Below are positions 1 through 8,821 of a DNA stretch of 32,777 nt, piece after piece. Location of the stretch: positions 1 to 32,777 of the IMG/VR virus record IMGVR_UViG_3300017743_000058. One strand, written 5' to 3'. The notes under the pieces were generated by a model. The model was not told the origin of the DNA. It was given only the letters and a program-made list of their open reading frames with translations, and ran no database searches. A program made the translations under genes and the position numbers. Numbering within the stretch: the stretch's first letter is position 1; every line of letters starts with the position of its first letter. The stretch is from a virus.

Positions 1-273
1 GGGAGTGGATGCGTAATTTCTAATAGTATTTCGGAGGGTATCAATACCACCCTCCTCCGAACCATTTATTAGAAGATGATCCATGCCCATTTCTAGACAC
101 AGAGCCTTTGCAACTGTAGTTTTACCTACGCCGGGCCCACCTGTCAATAACAGGTTAGGCAAGTCTTTATTATCCACAAACTCTTTGAATGTATCTTTTA
201 ATTCTTCTGGCAGAATACAATCATCAATAGATTGTGGCCGATATTTCTCGACCCATAGGAATTGTTCTTTCAT
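1..273 (-). CDS. 44: Sliding-clamp loader large subunit gp44, N-terminal part (runs off the window)
   Basis: This AAA+ ATPase loads the gp45 clamp onto primed DNA together with gp62. Only the first 91 codons are inside the window. They begin MKEQFLWVEKYRPQSIDDCI, which matches the 'EKYRP..IDECILP' start of T4 gp44, and contain a Walker A motif TGGPGVGKTT around residues 44-53, followed by VAKALC as in T4 gp44. The start codon at 273 overlaps the gp45 stop by one base (TAATG), so translation is probably coupled. The 45-44 order is that of T4. Identity is firm; the rest of the gene cannot be seen. Confidence 0.95.
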   Translation of the reverse strand, partial: MKEQFLWVEKYRPQSIDDCILPEELKDTFKEFVDNKDLPNLLLTGGPGVGKTTVAKALCLEMGMDHLLINGSEEGGIDTLRNTIRNYASTP

Positions 274-968
274 TACCCATTGTACTCCGAATCCTGTTCA
301 AGAGTTACCCAATATTGCAGGGCCTTTGTTTGATGGCGGAAAGTAGAAATCTTATGGCGTGATACACGTACATTGTAATCACCCTCTACAAGTTTCAAGT
401 TTTCAGCGCGGAAAAACATTTTAAAATCTGCATCAGATTTACCAACAGGTTCTTTCGCAAGATCAGATGTATCAGATTTTTTATCCAGAGCAACAAAGTT
501 AATTACACCATCCTCGGTCATCAATGCATAATCTGGTAAAGAGTTTATTGACGCAACTTTTGCAATAGTTGACAAAGCAGGTCCAGTAAGAGTGACATCA
601 ATATCATACTCTGGGGCCTCTTTTGCATCTGGTGCATTATGTTCTGAATCATCCATCGCAAATGTTGTTGTTGGATGTACAATGATAGATGGATCTGATG
701 CCATAAATTTATATGTTTTTGATCCGTTTGACATAAGTACATACTTATCATTAAATTCCAACTCTGGATATATAGACAAGTTACCCAAGAATCTAGGTAA
801 ATCGTAAATACCAAACTCTACTGGAAACGTTTCTTCTACATCTGCCGATGCAAGAATGTTTCTCATAACAGACATTGTACTAATTCTGTTTCCTGGCTTT
901 AACAAAAGCGATTGATTGATGTTTGCGAAATTTCGCAAAACTAGTTGGGTCGATTCACTGATTTTCAT
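273..968 (-). CDS. 45: DNA polymerase sliding clamp gp45
   Basis: This is the trimeric processivity clamp of the phage replisome. In T4 it is also the activator of late transcription through gp55 and gp33. The sequence aligns along its length with T4 gp45 (228 aa): an MKIS start, then LRNFANINQSLLLKPGN near the N-terminus and YDLPRFLGNLS around residues 55-65. The open frame extends up to 983, but GGAGA at 977-981 lies 8 nt before the ATG at 968 and only 2 nt before the ATG at 974. The start at 968 (231 aa) therefore fits best and gives an N-terminus like T4's. It overlaps the upstream DUF3310 gene by 14 nt and touches gp44. Confidence 0.95.
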   Translation of the reverse strand: MKISESTQLVLRNFANINQSLLLKPGNRISTMSVMRNILASADVEETFPVEFGIYDLPRFLGNLSIYPELEFNDKYVLMSNGSKTYKFMASDPSIIVHPTTTFAMDDSEHNAPDAKEAPEYDIDVTLTGPALSTIAKVASINSLPDYALMTEDGVINFVALDKKSDTSDLAKEPVGKSDADFKMFFRAENLKLVEGDYNVRVSRHKISTFRHQTKALQYWVTLEQDSEYNG

Positions 969-1251
969 TTTCATTGTCTCCATAAGTTATATCGTGATTG
1001 TATAGTGCTAGTATACCATAGTGAACTATTTTAATCAAGTCTTTTCTCCAATCATCTTCATCACCTTTTTTTCCATAACGATTAGAATACTTGTCAATAT
1101 TGCCCATACAAAAACCCTCACCATGGCCTCGACCCATAATAACTTCGGTCGATTGGTAAGTGGTTTTTGAATAGTGGCCTTTATAAGTGTTATCGATATA
1201 CTGCCGGATTTCATCCAGCAGCACATCTTCATTAAATTTGTAGTCTATCAA
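955..1251 (-). CDS. DUF3310-like small protein (TTG start)
   Basis: This is a 98-aa protein with the signature of the DUF3310 (SaV-like) family of phage proteins: HYSKTTYQSTEVI near residues 26-38, then FCMGNIDKYSNRYGKKG near 47-63, then DLIKIVHY. Family members are sometimes annotated as nucleotide kinases, but the function is not established and no P-loop is visible here. The start is TTG at 1251: AAGGAG (1258-1263) lies 6 nt upstream and overlaps the stop codon of the CobS-like gene. No ATG is available before the conserved part. It sits between CobS and gp45 and is probably translated with them. Confidence 0.8.
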   Translation of the reverse strand: MIDYKFNEDVLLDEIRQYIDNTYKGHYSKTTYQSTEVIMGRGHGEGFCMGNIDKYSNRYGKKGDEDDWRKDLIKIVHYGILALYNHDITYGDNENENQ

Positions 1252-1261
1252 TTCTTACTCC

Positions 1262-2410
1262 TTAAAATGGGATTTCTTCACCATCGGCTTTGTCTAGGTC
1301 AACACCAGTAACTTCTTCTGTTGATACACCATCATCAGAAATTTTCTGATAAAGGTCTACGAAAGATGATTTTGTATCATCATCAAAACGATTAGTACAC
1401 AATTCAATTGACTTTACACGGTCTTTAAAAATCGCATATGTTTCAATGATATGAACCAAACGGCGAGTAGAGATAACATCATCAATACCACCATCTTCGA
1501 AAGTTTTCCGAATAGTTTGTGCCCATACGGTCAGGTTCATAATGAATGAATCATCTTCCATTCCGAAAGTATCCAATACTTTAGTCAAGATTTTTTTCTC
1601 GACAGTTTGATTAGGATATTCTTGTTCGAAAGTAATCTTGAAACGTTCCAGAAACGCTTCGTTCATAACGTTAGTACCTACAAAACGTCCATCGTCAGAA
1701 CCTTTACCTTTTGTATTTGCAGTTGCGACAATAGTAAATCCAGGCGCAGGTTCAACAAACCGATTATCTTTCTTGAGGTAAACACCTTTACCATCAACAA
1801 TCGATTGCAAACACATAATTTTGTTGGATGCAAGATCGACTTCATCCAATACCAAAACTGCACCACGTTCCATTGCGCGGATAACAGGTCCGGGCACAAA
1901 AGAAACATTACCATCAATCAGAGTTTTGTCACCTAGAAGGTCCGACTCATCAGTTTCAACAGTAATAGGTACTACAATACATTCACGTTTCAACTGAGCA
2001 CAAGCTTGTTGCGTACCGAATGTTTTGCCGTTACCAGACAAACCAGTAATAAAAACTGGATAAAACATGTTAGATGAAATGATAGTTTTGAGATCTTCAA
2101 AATTACCAAACTTTACAAAACTGGGGTCTTTTGCAGGAACCAAGTTTTCAGTATAAGACAAATCAACTTGCATGTTAACTACATTGTTAGAAGGCGCAGT
2201 TGTCACTGGGGCTGATATGTTAGTTGTTTCATCAGAAGGCATCTGATATTTACCGCGAGCAACACGATACTTATCAGACTTCAACCATGCAGGGTCAGGC
2301 AACTGATGTACCTTAGCGAGATTGTTGATTTGAGTACGTGACAAAGTATCAGTACCATAAGTATCCATTGCAAGTTCACAGAACTGCTTACGGGCTTCTA
2401 AGTTTTTCAT
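1262..2410 (-). CDS. cobS-like: CobS-like MoxR-family AAA+ ATPase
   Basis: This is an AAA+ ATPase of the CobS/MoxR group. Walker A GLSGNGKTF, Walker B VLVLDEVD, a sensor-1-type IVATANT and an arginine-rich LERFK region occur in the expected order. In bacteria CobS works with CobT and CobN in cobaltochelatase. No CobN is seen here, so a role as a partner or remodeller of the CobT-like neighbour is more likely than cobalt insertion. The frame is open up to 2446, but AGGA six nt upstream of the ATG at 2410, and a promoter whose start would fall near 2452, favour the 382-aa form starting MKNLEARKQ. Similar cobS genes are known in marine cyanophages. The N-terminal ~100 residues are not recognised. 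Confidence 0.88.
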   Translation of the reverse strand: MKNLEARKQFCELAMDTYGTDTLSRTQINNLAKVHQLPDPAWLKSDKYRVARGKYQMPSDETTNISAPVTTAPSNNVVNMQVDLSYTENLVPAKDPSFVKFGNFEDLKTIISSNMFYPVFITGLSGNGKTFGTQQACAQLKRECIVVPITVETDESDLLGDKTLIDGNVSFVPGPVIRAMERGAVLVLDEVDLASNKIMCLQSIVDGKGVYLKKDNRFVEPAPGFTIVATANTKGKGSDDGRFVGTNVMNEAFLERFKITFEQEYPNQTVEKKILTKVLDTFGMEDDSFIMNLTVWAQTIRKTFEDGGIDDVISTRRLVHIIETYAIFKDRVKSIELCTNRFDDDTKSSFVDLYQKISDDGVSTEEVTGVDLDKADGEEIPF

Positions 2411-2459
2411 AATATATCCTTTACAGGGTTTCACAGAATCATTCACTTCTTACTTTACT

Positions 2460-2488
2460 ATTGAACCATATTTACATGGCAATGTCAA
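2460..2488 (-). promoter_or_regulatory. Sigma70-like promoter of the CobS-like gene
   Basis: On the minus strand, TTGACA (2483-2488) is followed after exactly 17 bp by TTCAAT (2460-2465), with TGG just before the -10 (extended -10 type). The start would fall near 2452, giving a leader of about 40 nt. The sequence GCTTGACATTGCCAT is almost repeated before the CobT-like gene (GCTTGACATTACCAT), suggesting a shared early-promoter type read by the host polymerase. Confidence 0.65.
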
Positions 2489-2502
2489 GCGTTTTAGGCG
2501 AA

Positions 2503-4737
2503 TTATTTAACTAAATCGACAAATTTATTCAAAAGTTGGCGATTAGATTTCTTTGATGAACTATGGGCGGCGAATGCTTTTGCAATCCGACCTTTTGTCA
2601 TATCTGAATTAACTTCAAGTTCAGTTGATTTTGCATCAACTGCGTTAACAATATAATATTCATTATAACCAGTAGATTTACTAACAAGAAAATTATCCTT
2701 CCGAAGTTGACGAACCAATGGTGTTACATCATTGTAATTTTTTGCAACATAGTTTTGTACTGCATTTCGAGCGTCACTACGGCGAGAACCAACAAGATAA
2801 AACCCAATTGCGTTAATGTTATGTTTTTCACGTAGGAAACGCAGAATGAAATTTGTACTATCTTCGTCATTATTTGTGAAAACTTTATTGGTTTGTTTAT
2901 CGGTCATAACAACTTTAGTACGGCGATATGTCATGAATGATGTTACATGTTTTGCACTACCGTAGTCTTGTACATATTGATCCCAACCACCATTTTCACC
3001 ATCAGTAAGTACAACTAGGTTTACTTTTTGCAAACCATTTTCACGGCGAAAACGATAGATGATTTCGTCTGCACACCATAGTGCGGCATTCAAAGGAGTT
3101 CCAGACAATCCATCTTTTACAAACGTCTGACTCCAGTAGTCGTTATCAATTTTGTGTGCAACATTCAAAATCAAGTTACAGGCAGTTTTGAATTGATTAG
3201 CATTCATACGATGTGAAATATAATTACGAAGATTTAAACTTTTATCAATAATAATATCCCCAACATTGTTATTATCAATTTGGTCTGTGTTACCATTGCG
3301 TCCATTATCATTAAAACCATAAACTTCAAACGGAATACCAACACGGCGACAAAACATTGCAAGTGTCACAGTCTGGCGCACTGTAGAATAAAGACTACCA
3401 TGCATAGAACCCGACCAATCAACAAACATAATCATACCATGATTTTTACCATCAGGTAAAACTGTTTTCTTTTTAAAGATATCTTCATTAATCTGATAAC
3501 TCCACAATTTACTCGCATTAATTTGTCCAGAGTTTGCAGTCATAGACCGAGCATGAGCATCAGCAGACTTCTTCATTTCAAATTCTTTTACTAAGTAAGA
3601 AATTGCATTTTTGTTATCAGAGTTGAAATCCGGCATCATATCAGATACTGTACCTATTTGAGATTCCAATTCACCAACAACAACTGTCCAATCGTTAACA
3701 TGGCGATTGAAAACATCATTGTTAACTTTATTGACATAAGTAATTTCACGAGCATTTCTATCAACTAGGTTTTGCGAATTACGAGACATTGCATCATCAG
3801 TATTTGATTTGAGTTCATCAATCGCAGTACCACCAGTACCACCTTCTTTACCACCTAGTATAGAACCATCTTGTTCACTTTGTGATTGAAGCTTTTCGTC
3901 TACTTCTTTTTGACCAGACTTTTCACTTTTTTCTTCTTCCTCAGATTCATCAGTATCTTCTTTAGATTCAGTTTTTTTGTTACTAGTTTCATCTTCTCCA
4001 TCTTCTTCTGATGCATCATCACTATCTGCATCACCAGAACCGTCAGTATCATTCTGTTGATCTTCACTACCTTGTGAAGGCATAGACTGTTCAGAATTGT
4101 TATCTTGTTCACCATCAGATGAAGATTGACTCTGCTGTTCCTGTTCTTGTTCCTGTTGATTTTCTTGTTTCTCTTTTAGATATGCAAACAAATCTGCAGC
4201 AATATCATCAACTTCTTGAAATGTTTCTGCGGCAGAAATGCGGTCTACCCAAACCATTTCTTCGTCAGAAAACCAATCCCGAGCGAGTAGTTGGTTTGCA
4301 GTTACAGTTTTAAAGAAATAGTTGATACGGTCAATAAAGGCAACTTTATCGGGAGAAACACCATTCATCTCAAAGAAATTACGTTCTTCTAAATCTTGAT
4401 ATCCTTTGATGAAAGAGGTACGCAACCCAGCAAACTTACGTTTCATGAGTTTTTCAATACGAGCATCCTCAATAACATTAACAAATGATTGATTTGAACG
4501 AGCAACTGCCTCCAACAAACCTTCTTCTGGAGTGTATAGAGCGTGTCCTACCTCGTGACCAACCAAAAGGTCGTATAGATCATTACTCATATCTTGCCAG
4601 ATAGGCAATGCGAGTACACGATTTTTGACATCAAAGTATGCAGTCTCGATTTTCTCATGACGAACCGTAATATTTTCTTCGGACATGAGTTTTGCGAGAA
4701 GAGACTTTGACTCTTTTGTATGGAATACCTTAGACAT
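2503..4737 (-). CDS. cobT-like: CobT-like protein: HExxH metallopeptidase-like domain, acidic linker, VWA domain
   Basis: This is a 744-aa three-part protein. Residues 1-185 carry LLVGHEVGHALYTP (HExxH at 61-65) and NVIEDARIE (88-96), which could supply the further zinc ligand of a metallopeptidase-like fold. Residues ~188-290 are a low-complexity Q/E/S/D linker like that of CobT. Residues ~430-744 form a von Willebrand A domain with the MIDAS sequence MFVDWSGSM (437-445) and a later LTDGENGG. MoxR-type ATPases and VWA proteins commonly work in pairs, and the CobS-like gene is directly downstream. Whether the protein cuts a substrate, inserts a metal or assembles a complex is unknown. The start at 4737 has a good GAAGGAG site, and the gene has its own promoter. 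Confidence 0.88.
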   Translation of the reverse strand: MSKVFHTKESKSLLAKLMSEENITVRHEKIETAYFDVKNRVLALPIWQDMSNDLYDLLVGHEVGHALYTPEEGLLEAVARSNQSFVNVIEDARIEKLMKRKFAGLRTSFIKGYQDLEERNFFEMNGVSPDKVAFIDRINYFFKTVTANQLLARDWFSDEEMVWVDRISAAETFQEVDDIAADLFAYLKEKQENQQEQEQEQQSQSSSDGEQDNNSEQSMPSQGSEDQQNDTDGSGDADSDDASEEDGEDETSNKKTESKEDTDESEEEEKSEKSGQKEVDEKLQSQSEQDGSILGGKEGGTGGTAIDELKSNTDDAMSRNSQNLVDRNAREITYVNKVNNDVFNRHVNDWTVVVGELESQIGTVSDMMPDFNSDNKNAISYLVKEFEMKKSADAHARSMTANSGQINASKLWSYQINEDIFKKKTVLPDGKNHGMIMFVDWSGSMHGSLYSTVRQTVTLAMFCRRVGIPFEVYGFNDNGRNGNTDQIDNNNVGDIIIDKSLNLRNYISHRMNANQFKTACNLILNVAHKIDNDYWSQTFVKDGLSGTPLNAALWCADEIIYRFRRENGLQKVNLVVLTDGENGGWDQYVQDYGSAKHVTSFMTYRRTKVVMTDKQTNKVFTNNDEDSTNFILRFLREKHNINAIGFYLVGSRRSDARNAVQNYVAKNYNDVTPLVRQLRKDNFLVSKSTGYNEYYIVNAVDAKSTELEVNSDMTKGRIAKAFAAHSSSKKSNRQLLNKFVDLVK

Positions 4738-4767
4738 TTTTACTCCTTCGAATCAACTTATACTAGA

Positions 4768-4796
4768 AGAATACAGTATTACGATGGTAATGTCAA
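4768..4796 (-). promoter_or_regulatory. Sigma70-like promoter of the CobT-like gene
   Basis: TTGACA (4791-4796) is followed, after a 17-bp spacer, by TATTCT (4768-4773) on the minus strand. The predicted start near 4761 leaves a short leader that contains GAAGGAG before the ATG at 4737. It shares GCTTGACATTRCCAT with the promoter of the CobS-like gene. Confidence 0.65.
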
Positions 4797-4800
4797 GCAA

Positions 4801-6132
4801 TTATGAAAAGAAACTATCCAAACTTACAACTCTCTTGTGTCTAAACAAGTCTAAGTCATTGTTTCCCTTACGAAAAGTCCACACATTTTCCATGTAAAGT
4901 TTATTCATAAAATTATTCATTTTTTCTTTGTCAAAGTCACCATTTTCATCAGAAAAGACAGCTTTACCCTGTGGACGTTGCATGATTCGCATACCAATTT
5001 GTCCTAAAAACGAATCTTTTAATTCGTCGACCAATTCATCACCAGAATAATATCTTTTACCTTTGATTTTCGGATCCATGATATTAACCATCATATGTCC
5101 ACCTTCACGTAATGAATTATATGAATTTGTAGAAACTGGTAAGTAAAATTCATCTCTCCATGCATTGTATTCATTAAACTTAGACCAAGATTGATCTTCG
5201 GAATGTTCACCACCTTCATTATATCTTTCTGTAGAAAAATATGGTGGTGATGTAAATGCACAATCAATATCTGTTATTTCATCCCATGGTAAATTCTCTG
5301 CACCACTACGATAAAATACACATGATTTTTTATCACCATACAATGCAAAATAATCTTCTTTCTCTGTGATGGTATACTTATTACCAATCAATTTAGAATA
5401 TTCTTCTGCCTGTATTTTATAGATTGCAAAAGTATTTGGATTTGGATCACATCCAATATAATGTGTTGCATTAGACCCAAAGAAACCAGCAAGTCTATCT
5501 CCCCAACCCATTGATGTATCAAGAACTCTTTTCGCAGAAGTCATTTCATAAAACACTTTTGCGACCATGGGTTTAAACTGCGTGGCAATGTATGTACCAA
5601 GTCTAAATGCCATTAAGTACTGTTTGGGTGTCAACTCCCAACTATCGTTTACTCCGCGCCAGATGGGGCCTAGCACACCCCAAATGTTGTCTCCACTGTT
5701 CCACCTATCAACTGGAGAAGTAAACCCATACGACCCACAGGCCATACGTCCTTTATTGTGAAAATAATCACTTACTTCATTGAAAGTAGATGGTACATCA
5801 ACCATACCCAAACCATGATCTGCATATGAATACTTATAGTCATCATACTTTTCCATGACTTCTTTTTGTACTTGGTCTTGTGGTTGGATATAATCGGAAT
5901 AATCAGTCTTTTTTAGTTTTCTAAAAGATTTGACCATATCTTCATATTTAAATTCTTTAAACGGAAATGGTGGTTTTTCGGTTGTAATATATTCCGCAAG
6001 TACTTTACGAAACATCTCTCTACCATACTCGCCTGTAAGATGAGAAAACAATGGATTGTCAAAAACTGGTAATCCATCTGAATTCTTACACTGCTCTAAA
6101 TAATTATATAATACTTGTTCTTGCTCATTCAT
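4801..6132 (-). CDS. Class I SAM-dependent methyltransferase-type protein (motif I then SPPYF)
   Basis: This is a 443-aa protein. A SAM-binding motif I is visible as VLDTSMGWGDRLAGF (203-217), followed by YIGCDPNP (motif II-like), and the catalytic motif IV as TSPPYF (294-299). This order and the S/T-P-P-Y motif are those of amino-methylating DNA methyltransferases (N6-adenine or N4-cytosine). About 190 N-terminal residues are of unknown role and could recognise DNA. After motif IV come YNEGGEHSEDQSW and a W..FY.P pattern that also occur in the protein at 8822-10054, so the two are paralogues. The start overlaps the stop of the upstream small gene by 4 nt. DNA modification is likely; the target is unknown. 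Confidence 0.8.
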   Translation of the reverse strand: MNEQEQVLYNYLEQCKNSDGLPVFDNPLFSHLTGEYGREMFRKVLAEYITTEKPPFPFKEFKYEDMVKSFRKLKKTDYSDYIQPQDQVQKEVMEKYDDYKYSYADHGLGMVDVPSTFNEVSDYFHNKGRMACGSYGFTSPVDRWNSGDNIWGVLGPIWRGVNDSWELTPKQYLMAFRLGTYIATQFKPMVAKVFYEMTSAKRVLDTSMGWGDRLAGFFGSNATHYIGCDPNPNTFAIYKIQAEEYSKLIGNKYTITEKEDYFALYGDKKSCVFYRSGAENLPWDEITDIDCAFTSPPYFSTERYNEGGEHSEDQSWSKFNEYNAWRDEFYLPVSTNSYNSLREGGHMMVNIMDPKIKGKRYYSGDELVDELKDSFLGQIGMRIMQRPQGKAVFSDENGDFDKEKMNNFMNKLYMENVWTFRKGNNDLDLFRHKRVVSLDSFFS

Positions 6133-6452
6133 ACACTAATATCCACAACTTGACCTTGATCTATCTTTTCTGATTTAACCTCTATATTACCAGAAACCCG
6201 ATCATATGTCAAGCCATTTTTATTAGTCTGTAATGTTTCTCTCAGTTCATCGACTCTTTCTTGCATATCTTTAAATCTCTGAATACTGATTTCAGTTCTA
6301 GTTGCAGGGTCAACCACTCTCAGTTTTTTCTTTTCTAATGGTGGTTTTATGTATTCAGAATTCGGATAAACGTTTGGATGCCCATATTGTTGAGCTTTCA
6401 ATGCCATATCTACATTAAATGGCATGTTTTGGGATGCACCTGTTAAAGTCAT
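6129..6452 (-). CDS. Small protein of unknown function (107 aa) between two methyltransferase genes
   Basis: I do not recognise this protein. It is hydrophilic. It has a proline-rich early part (NSEYIKPPLEKKKLRVVDP) and then a probable alpha-helical, coiled-coil-like stretch around residues 55-80 (ISIQRFKDMQERVDELRETL). It overlaps its neighbours by ATGA on both sides, so it belongs to the same translated unit as the two methyltransferases. A weak ribosome site suggests coupling to the upstream gene. It could be a partner or structural subunit, but nothing in the sequence shows this. Confidence 0.7.
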   Translation of the reverse strand: MTLTGASQNMPFNVDMALKAQQYGHPNVYPNSEYIKPPLEKKKLRVVDPATRTEISIQRFKDMQERVDELRETLQTNKNGLTYDRVSGNIEVKSEKIDQGQVVDISV

Positions 6453-7096
6453 AGAAATTGATCCATTCTTGTTCCTTCTTCATTAATTCTTTCAATTGAT
6501 AGTTGGTGAAATTCCGAACTCAACTCAGAACCAATATATTGTCTATTTGTCCTATGTGCTGCAACAGCAGTTGTACCACTACCCATAAATGGGTCATATA
6601 CTACATCATTTTCTGCAGTATAATTAAGAATGCATCTTCTGGGTACATTTACGGGCATTCCATATGCAAATTTCTTATATTTATCTGTACCGTCCATCCA
6701 CACATCTGGTTTAAATTCTTTTTCTAAATTCTGTTTTGTTTTACCTTTACCGAATGTAAGTACATTACCGTATGTCAATCTAAACAAATCTACCTTAGTT
6801 GATTTAACCCATATTTTATGTGTTTGCAATTTATATCCAATTGCCATCATAGAATGTTTTAAGATGGATGATTTTGGTACAATAGTTCCTTTGTATTTTC
6901 TGTCTGTAAATGCAACAGTAATTAATCCTTTTTTCGGTGTCGCTTTCGAAAAAACTTCAATAAGGAAATCTTGGTAATCTTCGGGCTTGCCTGGATCAGA
7001 CCCAATTTCCTCAAAATCTGGCGGACTAGTAAAAATGTAATCATATGAATAATCCTCGATTACTTCTCTATAGTCTTTACACATCAAACTGTTCAT
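6449..7096 (-). CDS. Beta-class DNA amino-methyltransferase (N4/N6 type) with a TSPPD motif
   Basis: This is a 215-aa protein with the permuted order of beta-class DNA methyltransferases. Catalytic motif IV comes first (FTSPPDF, 22-28) and SAM motif I last (VYDPFMGSGTTAVAAH, 166-181), followed by QYIGSEL. The length is short for the class, so any recognition domain is small. The usual aromatic residue after SPP is replaced by Asp, which is unusual and could change activity or target base. GAGG five nt before the ATG at 7096 supports the start, which overlaps the gp46 stop by 4 nt. It probably modifies phage DNA. No restriction partner is present. Confidence 0.85.
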   Translation of the reverse strand: MNSLMCKDYREVIEDYSYDYIFTSPPDFEEIGSDPGKPEDYQDFLIEVFSKATPKKGLITVAFTDRKYKGTIVPKSSILKHSMMAIGYKLQTHKIWVKSTKVDLFRLTYGNVLTFGKGKTKQNLEKEFKPDVWMDGTDKYKKFAYGMPVNVPRRCILNYTAENDVVYDPFMGSGTTAVAAHRTNRQYIGSELSSEFHQLSIERINEEGTRMDQFL

Positions 7097-8820
7097 TTTT
7101 CCTCAACAATCTGGCTAAAGTTTTTAACCTTATCAAACTTAATCACACTACGGAATTTATCATAAAGTATTTCGCCTTTATGACTAATAACAAAAACATT
7201 ATTACCACCTAATGTATTTAATAGTTTAAGAAACTCATCTGTACCAGAATTATCTAAACTACTATCAAATACTTCGTCGAGGATTAATAAATTAGTGTTA
7301 ACACTATTTTTCATCTTTGCAATTGCTCTCCAAGTAAAGAGTAGTGCAAGATCAATACGCATCTTTTCACCTTCAGAAAATGATGCATAAGAAAAGTTTT
7401 CTCTACCTCTAGATTTTATGTTTTCACTAAATTTTTCATCCATAGTAAAGTTGACATAAAAATCCATCTCTTGTAAATATTTATTAATCAATTTATTCAT
7501 CTTTGGTAAATAATACTTGATGATAGATGTTTTTACACCAGTATCTTTTAACAAAACAGAAGATACTGTATAATATTCTCTTTTTGTTAAAAGTTCTTCT
7601 CTAATCTTATTGTGTTCACTTAATGTTTTCTTTAAGTCTTTTAATTCTTTATTCAACTTAGTGACCGATGCGGAATCGTCATTTTCCATAACACCTATTT
7701 CATTTGTTAGTTCTGAAACTTGTTTTTGTAACATTCTAACAACTGTATTCTTTTCTGCGATTTGTGAATTTATATTAGATATATTTTCTTGTATAGATGT
7801 AATTTTATTCATGCGGAGATTAACAGACTTAAACTCTGCAGATAGTGCAGTGATTGCATTTTCAATTTCACCAACTTTTTCCTTCTTATCACTAATCATA
7901 TTCTTTTTATGATTTTCTGTGACAGACTGTTTACAAGTTGGACAAGAATCTATACTTTCAAACCACTTAATGTCTTTAGTGTGTTTTTTAGAACTAGACA
8001 TTAACTGACTTTCAATATTGTCCAGTTTAGATTGTTTCTTTTTAATTTTAGAAAAATCACTTATACTTTCATTTAAATCTTCTACCTGTTTTCCAAATAC
8101 CTCTACATCAGATATATGACTATTGATTTCCATAGTCTTTAATGCAATTTTTCCCTTATGTTCTTGAACAGCCTTTTGTTTATTTGCGTCAGCAGATTCA
8201 ATATATCTTTCTTGCATATCTATTTTCTGATCAGTTAATTCTCTATTCTTATCATTCTCAAATAGTTCATCTTTAAGTTCAATCTGTTTTATTTTCAACA
8301 TATCATTCATTGTCGTAAAGATTTTAATATCTAATAAATCTTCAATAATATCTCTACGGTCAGCTGCACTTAGTTGCATAAACGGCACGAATGTTGCACT
8401 ACCCAAAATTACTGTTTGAGTAAATGATTTATAATTCAATTTTAATATATTTTCTTCTAGATATTTCTGATAATCTTTTGCCTTAGAGTCCTGATTAATC
8501 ATAACTCCACTGTAGGTATTCCAAATTTCGAATACATTGGGTTTTATACCACGTTTTACTTTATATGTCTTACTACCAATTTTAAACTCTATTTCAATTA
8601 AACAATCTTTTTCATTTACCGAATTTACCAATTGTGGTTTATTAATTTTTCTAAAAGGCCTACCAAAAAGTCCAAATGTCAATGCATCTAGAATAGTTGA
8701 TTTTCCTGCACCATTCGTTCCAAGAATTAACGTAGTTGGTGATCTATTTAAATCTACTGAAGTAAAGTTGTTTCCTGTAGATAGAAAATTCTTCCATCTA
8801 ATTGTTTGAAATTCAATCAT
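7093..8820 (-). CDS. 46: Recombination nuclease subunit gp46 (Rad50/SbcC-like)
   Basis: This is the ATPase of the gp46/gp47 exonuclease complex, which resects DNA ends for recombination-dependent replication. It has an N-terminal Walker A GTNGAGKS (34-41), a long coiled coil interrupted by a zinc hook CPTC (293-296), the ABC signature FSEGEKMR (482-489) and Walker B LLILDEVFD (512-520). Its 575 aa compare with 560 in T4. AAGGTATAAT before the ATG at 8820 supports the start. A methyltransferase-like gene lies directly upstream, 1 bp away, between this gene and its partner gp47. Confidence 0.97.
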   Translation of the reverse strand: MIEFQTIRWKNFLSTGNNFTSVDLNRSPTTLILGTNGAGKSTILDALTFGLFGRPFRKINKPQLVNSVNEKDCLIEIEFKIGSKTYKVKRGIKPNVFEIWNTYSGVMINQDSKAKDYQKYLEENILKLNYKSFTQTVILGSATFVPFMQLSAADRRDIIEDLLDIKIFTTMNDMLKIKQIELKDELFENDKNRELTDQKIDMQERYIESADANKQKAVQEHKGKIALKTMEINSHISDVEVFGKQVEDLNESISDFSKIKKKQSKLDNIESQLMSSSKKHTKDIKWFESIDSCPTCKQSVTENHKKNMISDKKEKVGEIENAITALSAEFKSVNLRMNKITSIQENISNINSQIAEKNTVVRMLQKQVSELTNEIGVMENDDSASVTKLNKELKDLKKTLSEHNKIREELLTKREYYTVSSVLLKDTGVKTSIIKYYLPKMNKLINKYLQEMDFYVNFTMDEKFSENIKSRGRENFSYASFSEGEKMRIDLALLFTWRAIAKMKNSVNTNLLILDEVFDSSLDNSGTDEFLKLLNTLGGNNVFVISHKGEILYDKFRSVIKFDKVKNFSQIVEEK

Positions 8821-8821
8821 A

